From: Bacteroidaceae bacterium | Lineage (GTDB): Bacteria; Bacteroidota; Bacteroidia; Bacteroidales; Bacteroidaceae | Direction: 5' to 3' | NCBI GenBank assembly: GCA_017464345.1 | Contig: JAFUAH010000013.1 | Location: forward strand, 1 to 64,000 | DNA length: 64,000 nt | Shown: positions 22,047 through 30,511 of the stretch, piece after piece | How positions within the stretch are numbered: position 1 is the stretch's first letter | Layout: each line of letters opens with the position of its first letter | Notes under the pieces: generated by a model | Databases searched by the model: none | What the model was told of the DNA's origin: nothing | Seen by the model: the letters and a program-made list of their open reading frames with translations, nothing else | Program-made: the position numbers and the translations under genes

Positions 22047-23822
22047 ATGAAAGACCTTACCCCCCTCCGCACCTGGCTCCGCGAGCACGGCCTCGCAGCT
22101 TTCATTTTCCCCAGCACCGACCCACACTCGGGTGAGTACGTCCCCGACCACTGGAAGACCCGCGAATGGATATCAGGTTTCAACGGCTCGGCAGGCACGG
22201 CCATCGTCACGCTGGACGATGCCGCCCTGTGGACCGACAGCCGCTACTTTCTGGCCGCTGAGGAGCAGCTCCAGGGTACGCCCTTCCGACTGATGAAGGA
22301 GAAGGTGCCTGGCACGCCCACTATCTCCGAATGGCTGGGGCAGGTGCTCCCGAAAGGCAGCACGGTGGGCGTAGATGGCAACGTGAATACCCTGCAACAG
22401 TGGCGACAGTGGATGAAAGAACTGAACCAACACCAGTTGGCACTCTCCTGGCACGAGGATCCCGCAAGCGAGTTGTGGAAAGACCGCCCCGCCCTGCCAT
22501 CTACCCCCATCGAGATTCAGCCCATTGAATACGCCGGGGAGGAAGCTAGGCACAAAATCCAGCGCGTCAGAAAAGAACTGACGAAACTGGGCGTGAGCGG
22601 AACCTTCATTACCCAACTCGATGACATCGCCTGGCTCACTAACCTGCGCGGAACCGACGTGCATTGCTGCCCGCTGTTTGTCAGCTATATGCTGGTGACC
22701 GACGATGAGGCCTTTCTTTATGTAAACCCCGACAAGGTGTCTGAAGAGGTGGGAGCCTATCTGAAGCAGCAGGGCATCACCCTGAAGTCCTACTTCTCCG
22801 TCAGCAGTGGCCTCAGTGGCTACCTTTACAAGGACATCCTCATCGACCCTGCCTGCACAAACGTAGTGCTGCCCTCCTGCGTACCCAACGACACAAAAAT
22901 ACTGGAACATTCCAGCCTCATCGCCCCCATGAAGGCCATCAAGAACGAGGTGGAGATTGCGGGCTATCGCAATGCCATGCGACGCGACGGTGTGGCTCTC
23001 GTGAAGTTCCTGCGCTGGCTCAAACCTGCCGTAGAGGCTGGCGGGGAGACGGAGATGAGCATCGACCGCCGACTGACCGACCTGCGCCGCAAGCAACCGC
23101 TCTTCCGCGACATCTCCTTCGACACCATTGCTGGATACGCAGCTCACGGAGCCATTGTCCATTATGAGGCCACACTGGAGACCGACGCACCGCTCCAGCC
23201 ACGCGGTCTCCTGCTACTGGACAGTGGGGCGCAGTACCAGGACGGCACGACGGACATCACGCGCACCATCGCCCTGGGCCCCCTGACCGAGGAGGAGTGC
23301 ATCGACTATACGCTGGTGCTGAAGGGGCATATCCGCCTGGCCATGGCCAAGTTCCCCGCTGGAAGTAGCGGCACGCAACTCGACGTGCTGGCCCGCTATG
23401 CCATGTGGCAGCACGGGCTGAACTACCTGCATGGCACGGGGCACGGTGTCGGCTCGTACCTCAACGTCCACGAAGGGCCTCACCAGATACGCATGAACTA
23501 CATGCCCACTCCCCTTGTGGCCGGCATGACGGTGACCAATGAGCCGGGCATCTACAAGGCTGGCAGCCACGGTTGCCGCACGGAGAACACGCAGCTCATC
23601 ACGCACTACTGCGACGGCGAGTTTGGCGAATTCTTACAATTCGAACCGCTAACGCTCTGTCCCATCGACACGACTCCCATCCGTCGTGAACTGATGCTCC
23701 CCGACGAGCTCGACTGGCTCAACCAGTACCACCAGCACGTCTATGACGAGCTCTCCCCCCTGCTCGACGACGAGGCCGACCGCCAGTGGCTCCGAGAAGC
23801 AACGCGACCAATATCGAAATAA
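22047..23822 (+). CDS. pepP: Xaa-Pro aminopeptidase (M24B)
   Basis: 591 residues: two creatinase-like N-terminal domains (1-~310) and a C-terminal pita-bread catalytic domain. Metal ligands are visible in order: D in LLLDSGAQY, D in GTTDITRT, H in LHGTGHGVG, E in TNEPGIY, and E in TENTQLI. It removes N-terminal residues before proline. The long eukaryote-like form (about 590 aa) is usual in Bacteroidetes. No signal peptide, so cytoplasmic. Its stop codon lies in a 16-bp direct duplication (23811-23826 and 23827-23842). Confidence 0.94.
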   Translation: MKDLTPLRTWLREHGLAAFIFPSTDPHSGEYVPDHWKTREWISGFNGSAGTAIVTLDDAALWTDSRYFLAAEEQLQGTPFRLMKEKVPGTPTISEWLGQVLPKGSTVGVDGNVNTLQQWRQWMKELNQHQLALSWHEDPASELWKDRPALPSTPIEIQPIEYAGEEARHKIQRVRKELTKLGVSGTFITQLDDIAWLTNLRGTDVHCCPLFVSYMLVTDDEAFLYVNPDKVSEEVGAYLKQQGITLKSYFSVSSGLSGYLYKDILIDPACTNVVLPSCVPNDTKILEHSSLIAPMKAIKNEVEIAGYRNAMRRDGVALVKFLRWLKPAVEAGGETEMSIDRRLTDLRRKQPLFRDISFDTIAGYAAHGAIVHYEATLETDAPLQPRGLLLLDSGAQYQDGTTDITRTIALGPLTEEECIDYTLVLKGHIRLAMAKFPAGSSGTQLDVLARYAMWQHGLNYLHGTGHGVGSYLNVHEGPHQIRMNYMPTPLVAGMTVTNEPGIYKAGSHGCRTENTQLITHYCDGEFGEFLQFEPLTLCPIDTTPIRRELMLPDELDWLNQYHQHVYDELSPLLDDEADRQWLREATRPISK

Positions 23823-23848
23823 CGAAATATCGAAATAACGAAAAAAAA

Positions 23849-24424
23849 ATGGCAATAATCAAACGACTCTCAGGAATGCCAGCCCCCCGCTTCGGCCGGC
23901 ACTGCTATTTTTCAGAAGGAGCGGTCATTGTGGGCGACGTGGAGATGGGCGACGACTGCACCGTATGGTTCAATGCCGTCATCCGCGGCGACGTGCATTT
24001 CGTGCGCATCGGCAACCGCACCAACGTACAGGATAACTCCTGCATCCATACCCTCAACGGCAAAGCCCCCTGCATCCTGGGCGACGACGTCACCATCGGT
24101 CACTCGGTCACCCTCCACGGTTGCGAGGTGCGCGACGGGGCCCTCGTAGGCATGGGGGCCACCGTGCTCGACCATGCCGTCGTAGGTCGCGGAGCCATCG
24201 TGGCCGCCGGTGCCCTGGTGCTCTCCGGCACCCAGATAGGCGATGGTGAACTCTGGGGCGGCGTACCCGCCAAGTTCATCAAGAAGGTGGATCCCGAACA
24301 AGCACAGGCCCTGAACAAGACCTACGCCCGTCACTATATCGAGTACAGCGACTGGTTCCGCCAGGCCGACAGCGACCCGGCCAACACACAGGAGGTGACG
24401 ACCAGCGAGGACTATCGCCTCTAA
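23849..24424 (+). CDS. yrdA: Gamma-carbonic anhydrase-like hexapeptide-repeat protein
   Basis: 191 residues from the ATG at 23849; an upstream extension overlapping pepP is not supported. Left-handed beta-helix repeats run from residue 20 to about 145. The three zinc-ligand histidines of the gamma-carbonic anhydrase family are present: H67 (SCIHTLNG), H85 and H90 (TIGHSVTLHGC). Family members form trimers with the metal at subunit interfaces; many are annotated YrdA/PaaY and their true activity varies. Last gene of the msrC-pepP run, ending at a strong terminator. Confidence 0.88.
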   Translation: MAIIKRLSGMPAPRFGRHCYFSEGAVIVGDVEMGDDCTVWFNAVIRGDVHFVRIGNRTNVQDNSCIHTLNGKAPCILGDDVTIGHSVTLHGCEVRDGALVGMGATVLDHAVVGRGAIVAAGALVLSGTQIGDGELWGGVPAKFIKKVDPEQAQALNKTYARHYIEYSDWFRQADSDPANTQEVTTSEDYRL

Positions 24425-24450
24425 TATACGGGCATCGGCCTTTGGCAGAA

Positions 24451-24498
24451 ATGAAGTGCCCCCAAAAGTTTTTTGTCTAACTTTTGGGGGCACTTCAT
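24451..24498. terminator. Strong bidirectional terminator
   Basis: A 20-bp perfect stem (24451-24470 with 24479-24498) and an 8-base loop between two converging genes. One arm reads atgaagtgcccccaaaagtt. It serves the carbonic-anhydrase-like gene on the plus strand and the GH127 gene on the minus strand. Confidence 0.85.
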
Positions 24499-24514
24499 TT
24501 TGACACACCCTCTT

Positions 24515-27403
24515 TCATTTTTGTACGTGACGTAACCGCTCGGTGGCCTTGCGGATGAGGTCGTGCGTGCCCGAGCCGTCATTGACGTACTGAACGACCA
24601 TGTCGGCATACTGGATGGCTTCGCGCAGTTCTGTCGATTTGTCACGGACGTTCTTGGCCTCAGTGAGCAAGGGCAGCAGTCCGCCGAGGTCTTCGGGTTC
24701 GGCAAGGTTACCCGGGCGCATAGTGCTCAGTGCGGTCTTCAAGGCAGCCAAGTCCCCAGCCTCCATGGCTCGAAGCATACGTCCGTAGCCGTGCGACGCC
24801 CACGGTGCATACTCGGGCACCCGGACAGTCATGGTCTGCCAAGCTTCCTGCGCCGACTTGCGCTCGCGAGCCACCTGCATCAACTGAGCCAGTTCTGCCT
24901 TCTCCGTCTGTCGCCCCGAGGTCGTCCGAGGCGGTTTCCCCACTTGCAAGCGCAGGTAGTGGGTACAACGGTTCGTCTGACAGTAGTCGGGCTGGAAAGA
25001 CAGATTTCTCAGTTGAAGGCTATTAGCCTTACCCCGGTTCACTTCACGCAGGTCGGGGCTGAGTTGGAATTCGGCCTCCTGCCACGACTTCACGTCAGGT
25101 GTGGCCATGACCAGCGGGCCAAGCATCAGCGCACCCACCCACTGGGGAGCGAAGTGAGTCTGCGTCTCGTCCTCGTTCCGTTGCTCTACACGAGCGTCTC
25201 CAGATGTCGCAGAGTGCTTTCCCGTGGCAGCCAAGTCCATTTTGTCGGGGCCGAAGTTGATGTGCCGTGTGAAGGGCATCACCACCTCCACGCTGTCGCC
25301 CACCTGCCAGTGCCGGCGAGGTATCTCGTAGTAGTAGGAGGTGGAGGGCCCATTGGTCTTATCGGTTCCACAGGACTTATGCCCTTGGGGTAAAAGACGA
25401 CCGTTGAGCCTGACCTCAAAACCGTCGGTGGCCCAGTAGGGCACGCGCAGTTTGAGGGAGAAGTCCGCCGCCCCCTGCTCGATGCGGATGGTGGTCCGCT
25501 CGGCCGGCCACTGGCAGGCCTGGCTCAGACGAATGCCCTGCTCACGCCAGAGGGCCGTGGTGGGCAGGTAGAGGGCCACCCAGAGGCAGGAATCGCTGAC
25601 GAAGTAGGTTGCCTCCTGATACTTCACGTGGTTCTCTGCGCCCGTGCCACCACAGCAGGTCGATTGCGGTGTCTCGTTGCCAAAGGGCTTTTGGGCATCC
25701 AGGCCCACGGCATACTGGTAGCAGACACCATATTTCGTCGGGTGCACCGAACCGACTATCTGATTCGAGAGCACCCGCTCGTAGTAGTCCATCAGCCGTG
25801 CATCGTCGGGCGTGTAGCAGTTGAGGTCCTTGGTCAGTTTGGCCAAGTTATAGGCGCAGCACGTCTCGTTGATGTCAGGGTTGGGAAAAATATTGCGATG
25901 GTAGTCGGACATGACGTTGGTGTTCATCGACAGAATCTGGGTGTAGGGTTGCCGGAACATCTCACCGTTGCCCACGCCGCCCGTGGCATAGGCATAGCGT
26001 CCCTGCACGAGGTGCCAGAAGTTGCGGGCCAGCCGGTAGTAATACGGATTCCCGTTTCCGCGATACGAACGCAGGGCCCCCGTAATCATGGGGATGTGCT
26101 GGTTAGCGTGGCGTGTGCGGATGTCGTCGATGTTGCGGCTAAGTGGGTCAAAGAAGGCCGGGGCATCGAAGTAAGAGGCAGCCTCCAGAAGGCGAGCCCG
26201 CTCGTCGTCACTATTCACCATTTCAGACAGACGGCTCAGGCTTTCTGCCATGCCGCCCACCTCACCAGCGATATACATGTTCCACATCTCGTAGCGGTTG
26301 CCGGGCCGCTGGCGACGCTCCTCCCGTGTGCCGTCGGTCTTGACGTAGGTGCGATAGTGCAGACGGTTCCAGACCCAGAGCCCCATGTCCTTGGCAATGA
26401 GCAGGGCCTTGTCGGCTATGGCGCGGTCGTCGATGCAGAGGGCTATGTCTATGAGCCCGGCCAACTGCTTATGGATGCTATAGTACGGAGCCCACACCCA
26501 GTCCTCATTATTATACGCCCGGTAGCACTCGATGAGTGCAGCATGCTGAGCCGGGATGGCGTTAAGATAACCGTAGCCATAGTGCTGCCAGTCGCGTTTG
26601 TACTCATCGAAGGCCGCCCACGTGCCCTTCAGTGTATCCAGCACGCCCTCTGGAGCCAAGTCACGTGCCTCCCAATATCGGCCCAGCGAGTCGCACCAGA
26701 CGAAGGTTCGTTCCTGACACTGGCGCAGTTCATCGACCATACGCCGGATGCGCTGGCGCAGTTCCCCGCGCGTGCTCTCATCCTGTGCTGAAGCGAAGGC
26801 AAAGGCCAGGGCCGACATGTAGTGCCCCGAGCCGTGCCCCTTCAGTTTCGTGGTGGGCGAATCCCATCCGTCGGCCTCAGGATAGCCCTCGGTGGGCAAT
26901 CCGTAGGTGTCGCGGTAGTTATAGAGTTGCTGGCAGACATCCCAAGAAAGGATTTCGCGGATGTCCAAGTCGCGGTTCGAGGTCAGCCGGTTTTCACCGA
27001 TTAGTTGCACGTCGCCCAAGGGCAAGGGACGGGCCACAGGCTGCGGAGCCGGTACGGCATCCACCCCTGCCACGATGTGCACCTTGGCCGTCAGGGGATA
27101 GCCTTGGTCGGTGGTGTTGTCTCCAATTACGTAGCCCTGCACTTCGTAGGTCGAGCCCACAGGATGGCGCAGCGCGTCGGCCTGCTCCTCTTCGGTCTGC
27201 CGCAGGGCATTCATCCAGCGTGTCTGTCGCCACTCGCCATAGCCGTCGCTGTAGTTCACCCACACCAAGTAGGGCAAGGTTGGCACAGTGCCTACGGGCA
27301 CATCCACCTCTATGGGTGCCACACGGCGGATGGTACGGTTCTTGGCCTCCACGGAAAGGAGACATACAAAGAGGAACAGAATAGGAAGTGCTTTTTTCAT
27401 CAT
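24515..27403 (-). CDS. GH127-type glycosidase (DUF1680), probable beta-L-arabinofuranosidase
   Basis: 962 residues with a signal peptide (MMKKALPILFLFVCLLSVEA). An N-terminal Ig-like region (about 30-115), an (alpha/alpha)6 barrel (about 130-600), then beta-sandwiches and a C-terminal helical segment (about 860-962) follow. The Cys3-Glu zinc site that defines the family is complete: E513-T-C515 and C583-C584, where the equivalent of C583 is the nucleophile. Related families (GH142, GH146) share the fold, so the exact linkage is uncertain. Arabinan, pectin or hydroxyproline-rich plant glycoproteins are plausible substrates. It follows waaA by 61 bases through a 9-bp repeat tract, with no sugar-uptake genes next to it. 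Confidence 0.88.
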   Translation of the reverse strand: MMKKALPILFLFVCLLSVEAKNRTIRRVAPIEVDVPVGTVPTLPYLVWVNYSDGYGEWRQTRWMNALRQTEEEQADALRHPVGSTYEVQGYVIGDNTTDQGYPLTAKVHIVAGVDAVPAPQPVARPLPLGDVQLIGENRLTSNRDLDIREILSWDVCQQLYNYRDTYGLPTEGYPEADGWDSPTTKLKGHGSGHYMSALAFAFASAQDESTRGELRQRIRRMVDELRQCQERTFVWCDSLGRYWEARDLAPEGVLDTLKGTWAAFDEYKRDWQHYGYGYLNAIPAQHAALIECYRAYNNEDWVWAPYYSIHKQLAGLIDIALCIDDRAIADKALLIAKDMGLWVWNRLHYRTYVKTDGTREERRQRPGNRYEMWNMYIAGEVGGMAESLSRLSEMVNSDDERARLLEAASYFDAPAFFDPLSRNIDDIRTRHANQHIPMITGALRSYRGNGNPYYYRLARNFWHLVQGRYAYATGGVGNGEMFRQPYTQILSMNTNVMSDYHRNIFPNPDINETCCAYNLAKLTKDLNCYTPDDARLMDYYERVLSNQIVGSVHPTKYGVCYQYAVGLDAQKPFGNETPQSTCCGGTGAENHVKYQEATYFVSDSCLWVALYLPTTALWREQGIRLSQACQWPAERTTIRIEQGAADFSLKLRVPYWATDGFEVRLNGRLLPQGHKSCGTDKTNGPSTSYYYEIPRRHWQVGDSVEVVMPFTRHINFGPDKMDLAATGKHSATSGDARVEQRNEDETQTHFAPQWVGALMLGPLVMATPDVKSWQEAEFQLSPDLREVNRGKANSLQLRNLSFQPDYCQTNRCTHYLRLQVGKPPRTTSGRQTEKAELAQLMQVARERKSAQEAWQTMTVRVPEYAPWASHGYGRMLRAMEAGDLAALKTALSTMRPGNLAEPEDLGGLLPLLTEAKNVRDKSTELREAIQYADMVVQYVNDGSGTHDLIRKATERLRHVQK

Positions 27404-27409
27404 TGGAGG

Positions 27410-27472
27410 GATATGGGGCCTATGGGACTTATAAGACCTATAGGACCTATGAAAACTATGAGAACTATAATC
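27410..27472. repeat. Degenerate 9-bp tandem repeat between GH127 and waaA
   Basis: Seven consecutive 9-base units on the plus strand: gatatgggg, cctatggga, cttataaga, cctatagga, cctatgaaa, actatgaga, actataatc. They fill the intergenic gap and run into the waaA stop codon. Confidence 0.75.
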
Positions 27473-28736
27473 CCAATGTCTGGAATATCACATCTGAGGC
27501 CCCGGCATTGCTGGTGATGTAGTCTTTGCAGACGGCACCACGCGCCTCACGCAGAACTTTATCCGAGGACACGCGATCGACCACGGCATTGAAGAGCGTC
27601 TGACCCGTAATCTCGAAGCAACCGCCGAGCCGGAGCAAGTCCTGCGCCTCGCGGAAGTTCTTGTTATTTGGACCTATCAGCACCGGCACGCCATAGACAG
27701 CCGCCTCAGCTACGTTGTGGATGCCTACGCCGAAACCACCGCCCACGTAGGCCACGTGGCCGTAGCGGTAGATGCTGGAAAGCAGACCATAACAGTCGAT
27801 GATGAGACAATCGGCCTGGGCCACATCGGTGCACTGCTGCACTGCATGGGCATCCCCCGACGCTGCCGGATGCTCCCCCGCGACCACACTGTAGCGCAGG
27901 CTAGGGCGCTTCAGTTTCTGTTCTATCTGTCGCAGATGCCCCTCGTCGATGACGTGCGGTGCCAAGATGAGTTTCATGCCCGGATGGGTGTTAAAATAGG
28001 GTATGATAAGATCCTCGTCAGGCGGCCAACTGCTGCCGGCCACGAATACAATGGGGGCATCCTTGCAGAACTTCTCCACCAGAGGCAACTCCTTGGCTTG
28101 ACGCGCAATGTCGATAACACGGTCGAAACGAGTGTCGCCCACGATGGTTACGTTGTTGAGAATCTTGCGCTTGGCCAACAATTCGCGACTCTGCTCGTCC
28201 TGCACGAAGAAGTGTGTGACATGGCGCAGCACGCGGGCATAGCTGTGACCATACCAGCGGAAGAACACCTTGTTTGGACGGAAGATGCTGCTCACGCTGT
28301 AGAACGGGATATGGTAGTGATGGCACGCCCACATGTAGTCGGCCCAGAATTCGTACTTGATGAAGAAGGCCATCTTGGGGCGTACGAGGTGGAAAAAGCG
28401 ATATACGTTGCTGGGCGTATCGAAGGGCAGATAACAGATGATGTCGGCTCCGGGATAGTTCTTCCGCACCTCGTAGCCCGAAGGGGAGAAGAAGGTGAGC
28501 AATATCTTGTACTCGGGATGCTCGCGACGGAAGCGCTCCATCAGGGGACGCCCCTGTTCGAACTCACCCAGCGAGGCGGCATGGAACCAGACGTAGCTGG
28601 CCTGCTTATCGACCTGTTGCCGTAGTATGCGGAACGTCTCACGCTGTCCCTTCAGTATAGTTCTGGCCTTCTTGTGGAAGGGCGATACCAGTATGACGCA
28701 CAACTGGTAGAGATAGATGGCAATCGTGTACAGCAC
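27465..28736 (-). CDS. waaA: 3-deoxy-D-manno-octulosonic acid transferase
   Basis: 423 residues from a GTG start (MLYTIAIYLYQLCVI). The N-terminus is a membrane anchor, then GT30 glycosyltransferase motifs: WFHAASLGEFEQGRPL with the catalytic base E, PKMAFFIKYEFWADY, and the C-terminal nucleotide-sugar region HVAYVGGGFGVGIHNVAEAA. It transfers KDO from CMP-KDO to lipid A precursor at the inner membrane. It sits 37 bases downstream of gltX on the same strand, a likely operon. Confidence 0.94.
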   Translation of the reverse strand: MLYTIAIYLYQLCVILVSPFHKKARTILKGQRETFRILRQQVDKQASYVWFHAASLGEFEQGRPLMERFRREHPEYKILLTFFSPSGYEVRKNYPGADIICYLPFDTPSNVYRFFHLVRPKMAFFIKYEFWADYMWACHHYHIPFYSVSSIFRPNKVFFRWYGHSYARVLRHVTHFFVQDEQSRELLAKRKILNNVTIVGDTRFDRVIDIARQAKELPLVEKFCKDAPIVFVAGSSWPPDEDLIIPYFNTHPGMKLILAPHVIDEGHLRQIEQKLKRPSLRYSVVAGEHPAASGDAHAVQQCTDVAQADCLIIDCYGLLSSIYRYGHVAYVGGGFGVGIHNVAEAAVYGVPVLIGPNNKNFREAQDLLRLGGCFEITGQTLFNAVVDRVSSDKVLREARGAVCKDYITSNAGASDVIFQTLGL

Positions 28737-28773
28737 GGGGAGAATTAAAAAATTAAGAATTAAGAAATAAGAA

Positions 28774-30411
28774 TTAATTCAACGTGCTGATAGCAAACGC
28801 CATACGGCGCAGGGTCTCCTCACGCCCCAGGAAGGCAGCCAGTTCGTACATGTCGGGGCCCTGTCCGGCACCCACCAGACAGATGCGCCAGGCATTCCAG
28901 GGACGGATGCCCGTCTGCTCGGTCCACGGATCTACGACGGCCTTCTGACCCTCAACAGAGAAGTCTTCGATGCCGCGCAGTACGTCCATGAACTGACGCA
29001 TCTCGTCGGCCGTACCCCCCTTGGCTTCGCCTAAAGTGGGTTGCACCTCAGCAGAGTTGGAACTCGTTCCACTCTGCATTCGGCTTACACCACTTTTCCA
29101 GTTCTTGCGCACAAACTTGTCCTCGCGGTCGAATGCCGTGGGAGCCACGAAGAAGAACTTCGTCAGGGGCCACAGGTCGCTAATGAAACTGATGTTGCGC
29201 TTCTTTTTGTTGCCCTCGCCGTCGGTGTATTCGACGACCTTCAGCTTCATCATGCGCACCACCTCAGCCTCCCGTTCGGGCGTACTCTCAATACCGTTGG
29301 CACGGAGCAGTTTGTCGAACTCAGGCACCCAGGCCTCGTCGGGCTGCTGGAGCAGGTACTGGTGGTTGAACCAGGCAGCCTTCACGTAGTCGAATTTGGC
29401 CCCGTTCTTCGAGCACTTCGAGAGGTCGAAGAGGCGAATCATCTCGTCCATCGTCATCACCTCCTGGTCGTTGCCCGGGTTCCACCCCAGCAGGGCCAGG
29501 AAGTTGCAGACGGCCTGAGGCAGATAGCCACGCTCGCGATAACCGCTGCTCACCTCGCCAGACTTCGGGTCATGCCACTCGAGCGGGAAAACGGGGAAAC
29601 CGAGTTTGTCGCCGTCGCGCTTCGAGAGTTTGCCATTGCCCACGGGCTTCAGGAGCAGGGGCAGATGGGCAAAGCGGGGCATCGTGTCCTGCCAGCCGAA
29701 GGCCCGGTAGAGCAGCACATGCAGGGGAGCCGAGGGCAGCCACTCCTCACCACGGATGACGTGCGAAACCTCCATCAGGTGGTCATCGACGATGTTGGCC
29801 AGATGGTAGGTGGGCAACTGGTCGGCGCTCTTGAAGAGCACCTTGTCGTCCAAGATGCTGGAGTTGATGACCACGTCGCCACGGATGAGGTCATCGACAT
29901 GCACGTCCTCGCCCGGCTCGATGCGGAAGCGCACGACGTACTGGTGCCCCTCCTCTATCAGGCGCTCCACCTCCTCCCGTGGCAGGGTCAGCGAATTGCG
30001 CATCATACCACGGGTACGGGCATCGTACTGGAAGTTTTCTATCTCCTGACGTTTCTGATCCAGTTCCTCTGGCGTGTCGAAGGCTATGTATGCCCGCCCG
30101 TTGTCCAGCAACTGCTGGACGTACTTCTTATAGATGTCGCGGCGCTCGCTCTGCCGGTAGGGGCCATAGTGCCCCCCAAAGCTGACGCCCTCGTCGAACT
30201 CGATGCCCAGCCAGCGGAAGGCCTCGATAATGTATTCCTCGGCTCCGGGCACGAAGCGCGTGGAGTCGGTATCCTCGATGCGGAAAATCATCTGCCCGCC
30301 GTGCTGCCGGGCGAAGAGGTAGTTATACAATGCTGTCCGGACACCGCCGATGTGCAGGGGGCCGGTGGGGCTGGGCGCAAAGCGCACCCTGACTTTTCTT
30401 TCGTTCGTCAT
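28774..30411 (-). CDS. gltX: Glutamyl-tRNA synthetase
   Basis: 545 residues from the ATG at 30411 ([20 protein letters not shown]). Class I synthetase signatures: HIGG at 20-23 and KLSKR at 261-265. It charges tRNA-Glu in the cytoplasm. Residues about 440-466 ([20 protein letters not shown] and on to AKGG) replace the 2-4 residues expected between NWK and the helix that continues as [10 protein letters not shown]. This insert is encoded by a palindromic DNA stretch described separately. The reading frame is intact and the catalytic core is untouched, so the enzyme is presumably active. Confidence 0.95.
   Translation of the reverse strand: MTNERKVRVRFAPSPTGPLHIGGVRTALYNYLFARQHGGQMIFRIEDTDSTRFVPGAEEYIIEAFRWLGIEFDEGVSFGGHYGPYRQSERRDIYKKYVQQLLDNGRAYIAFDTPEELDQKRQEIENFQYDARTRGMMRNSLTLPREEVERLIEEGHQYVVRFRIEPGEDVHVDDLIRGDVVINSSILDDKVLFKSADQLPTYHLANIVDDHLMEVSHVIRGEEWLPSAPLHVLLYRAFGWQDTMPRFAHLPLLLKPVGNGKLSKRDGDKLGFPVFPLEWHDPKSGEVSSGYRERGYLPQAVCNFLALLGWNPGNDQEVMTMDEMIRLFDLSKCSKNGAKFDYVKAAWFNHQYLLQQPDEAWVPEFDKLLRANGIESTPEREAEVVRMMKLKVVEYTDGEGNKKKRNISFISDLWPLTKFFFVAPTAFDREDKFVRKNWKSGVSRMQSGTSSNSAEVQPTLGEAKGGTADEMRQFMDVLRGIEDFSVEGQKAVVDPWTEQTGIRPWNAWRICLVGAGQGPDMYELAAFLGREETLRRMAFAISTLN
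29017..29096 (-). repeat. Palindromic in-frame insertion in gltX
   Basis: An inner inverted pair (gcagagttggaac at 29051 with gttccactctgc ending at 29077) is nested in an outer pair (aaagtgg near 29034 with ccacttt near 29090). Length is a multiple of three and the gene stays open. It has the character of the palindromic elements inserted in Rickettsia genes, but the family here is not identified. Confidence 0.65.
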
Positions 30412-30433
30412 GTCGTTTTTCGTGATTAATGCA

Positions 30434-30441
30434 CAAAGGTA
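30434..30441 (-). promoter_or_regulatory. -7 box for gltX
   Basis: TACCTTTG on the minus strand, 23 bases before the gltX ATG. No clear -33 box; the upstream DNA is a 7-base tandem tract (cacttttcacttttcac). Confidence 0.55.
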
Positions 30442-30486
30442 CAAATAATTTTTCACTTTTCACTTTTCACTTTTAATTTTGTTTTG

Positions 30487-30494
30487 TACTTTTG
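30487..30494 (+). promoter_or_regulatory. -7 box for the HD phosphodiesterase gene
   Basis: TACTTTTG on the plus strand, 18 bases before the ATG at 30512. The -33 region is the same cttttcac tandem tract that separates it from the divergent gltX promoter. Confidence 0.55.
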
Positions 30495-30511
30495 TGCAAA
30501 ACTACAGCATT

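Noticed and set aside
27410..27472. Possible CRISPR array
   Set aside because: Units are 9 bases with no spacers; no cas genes or typical 28-36-base repeats anywhere in the window.
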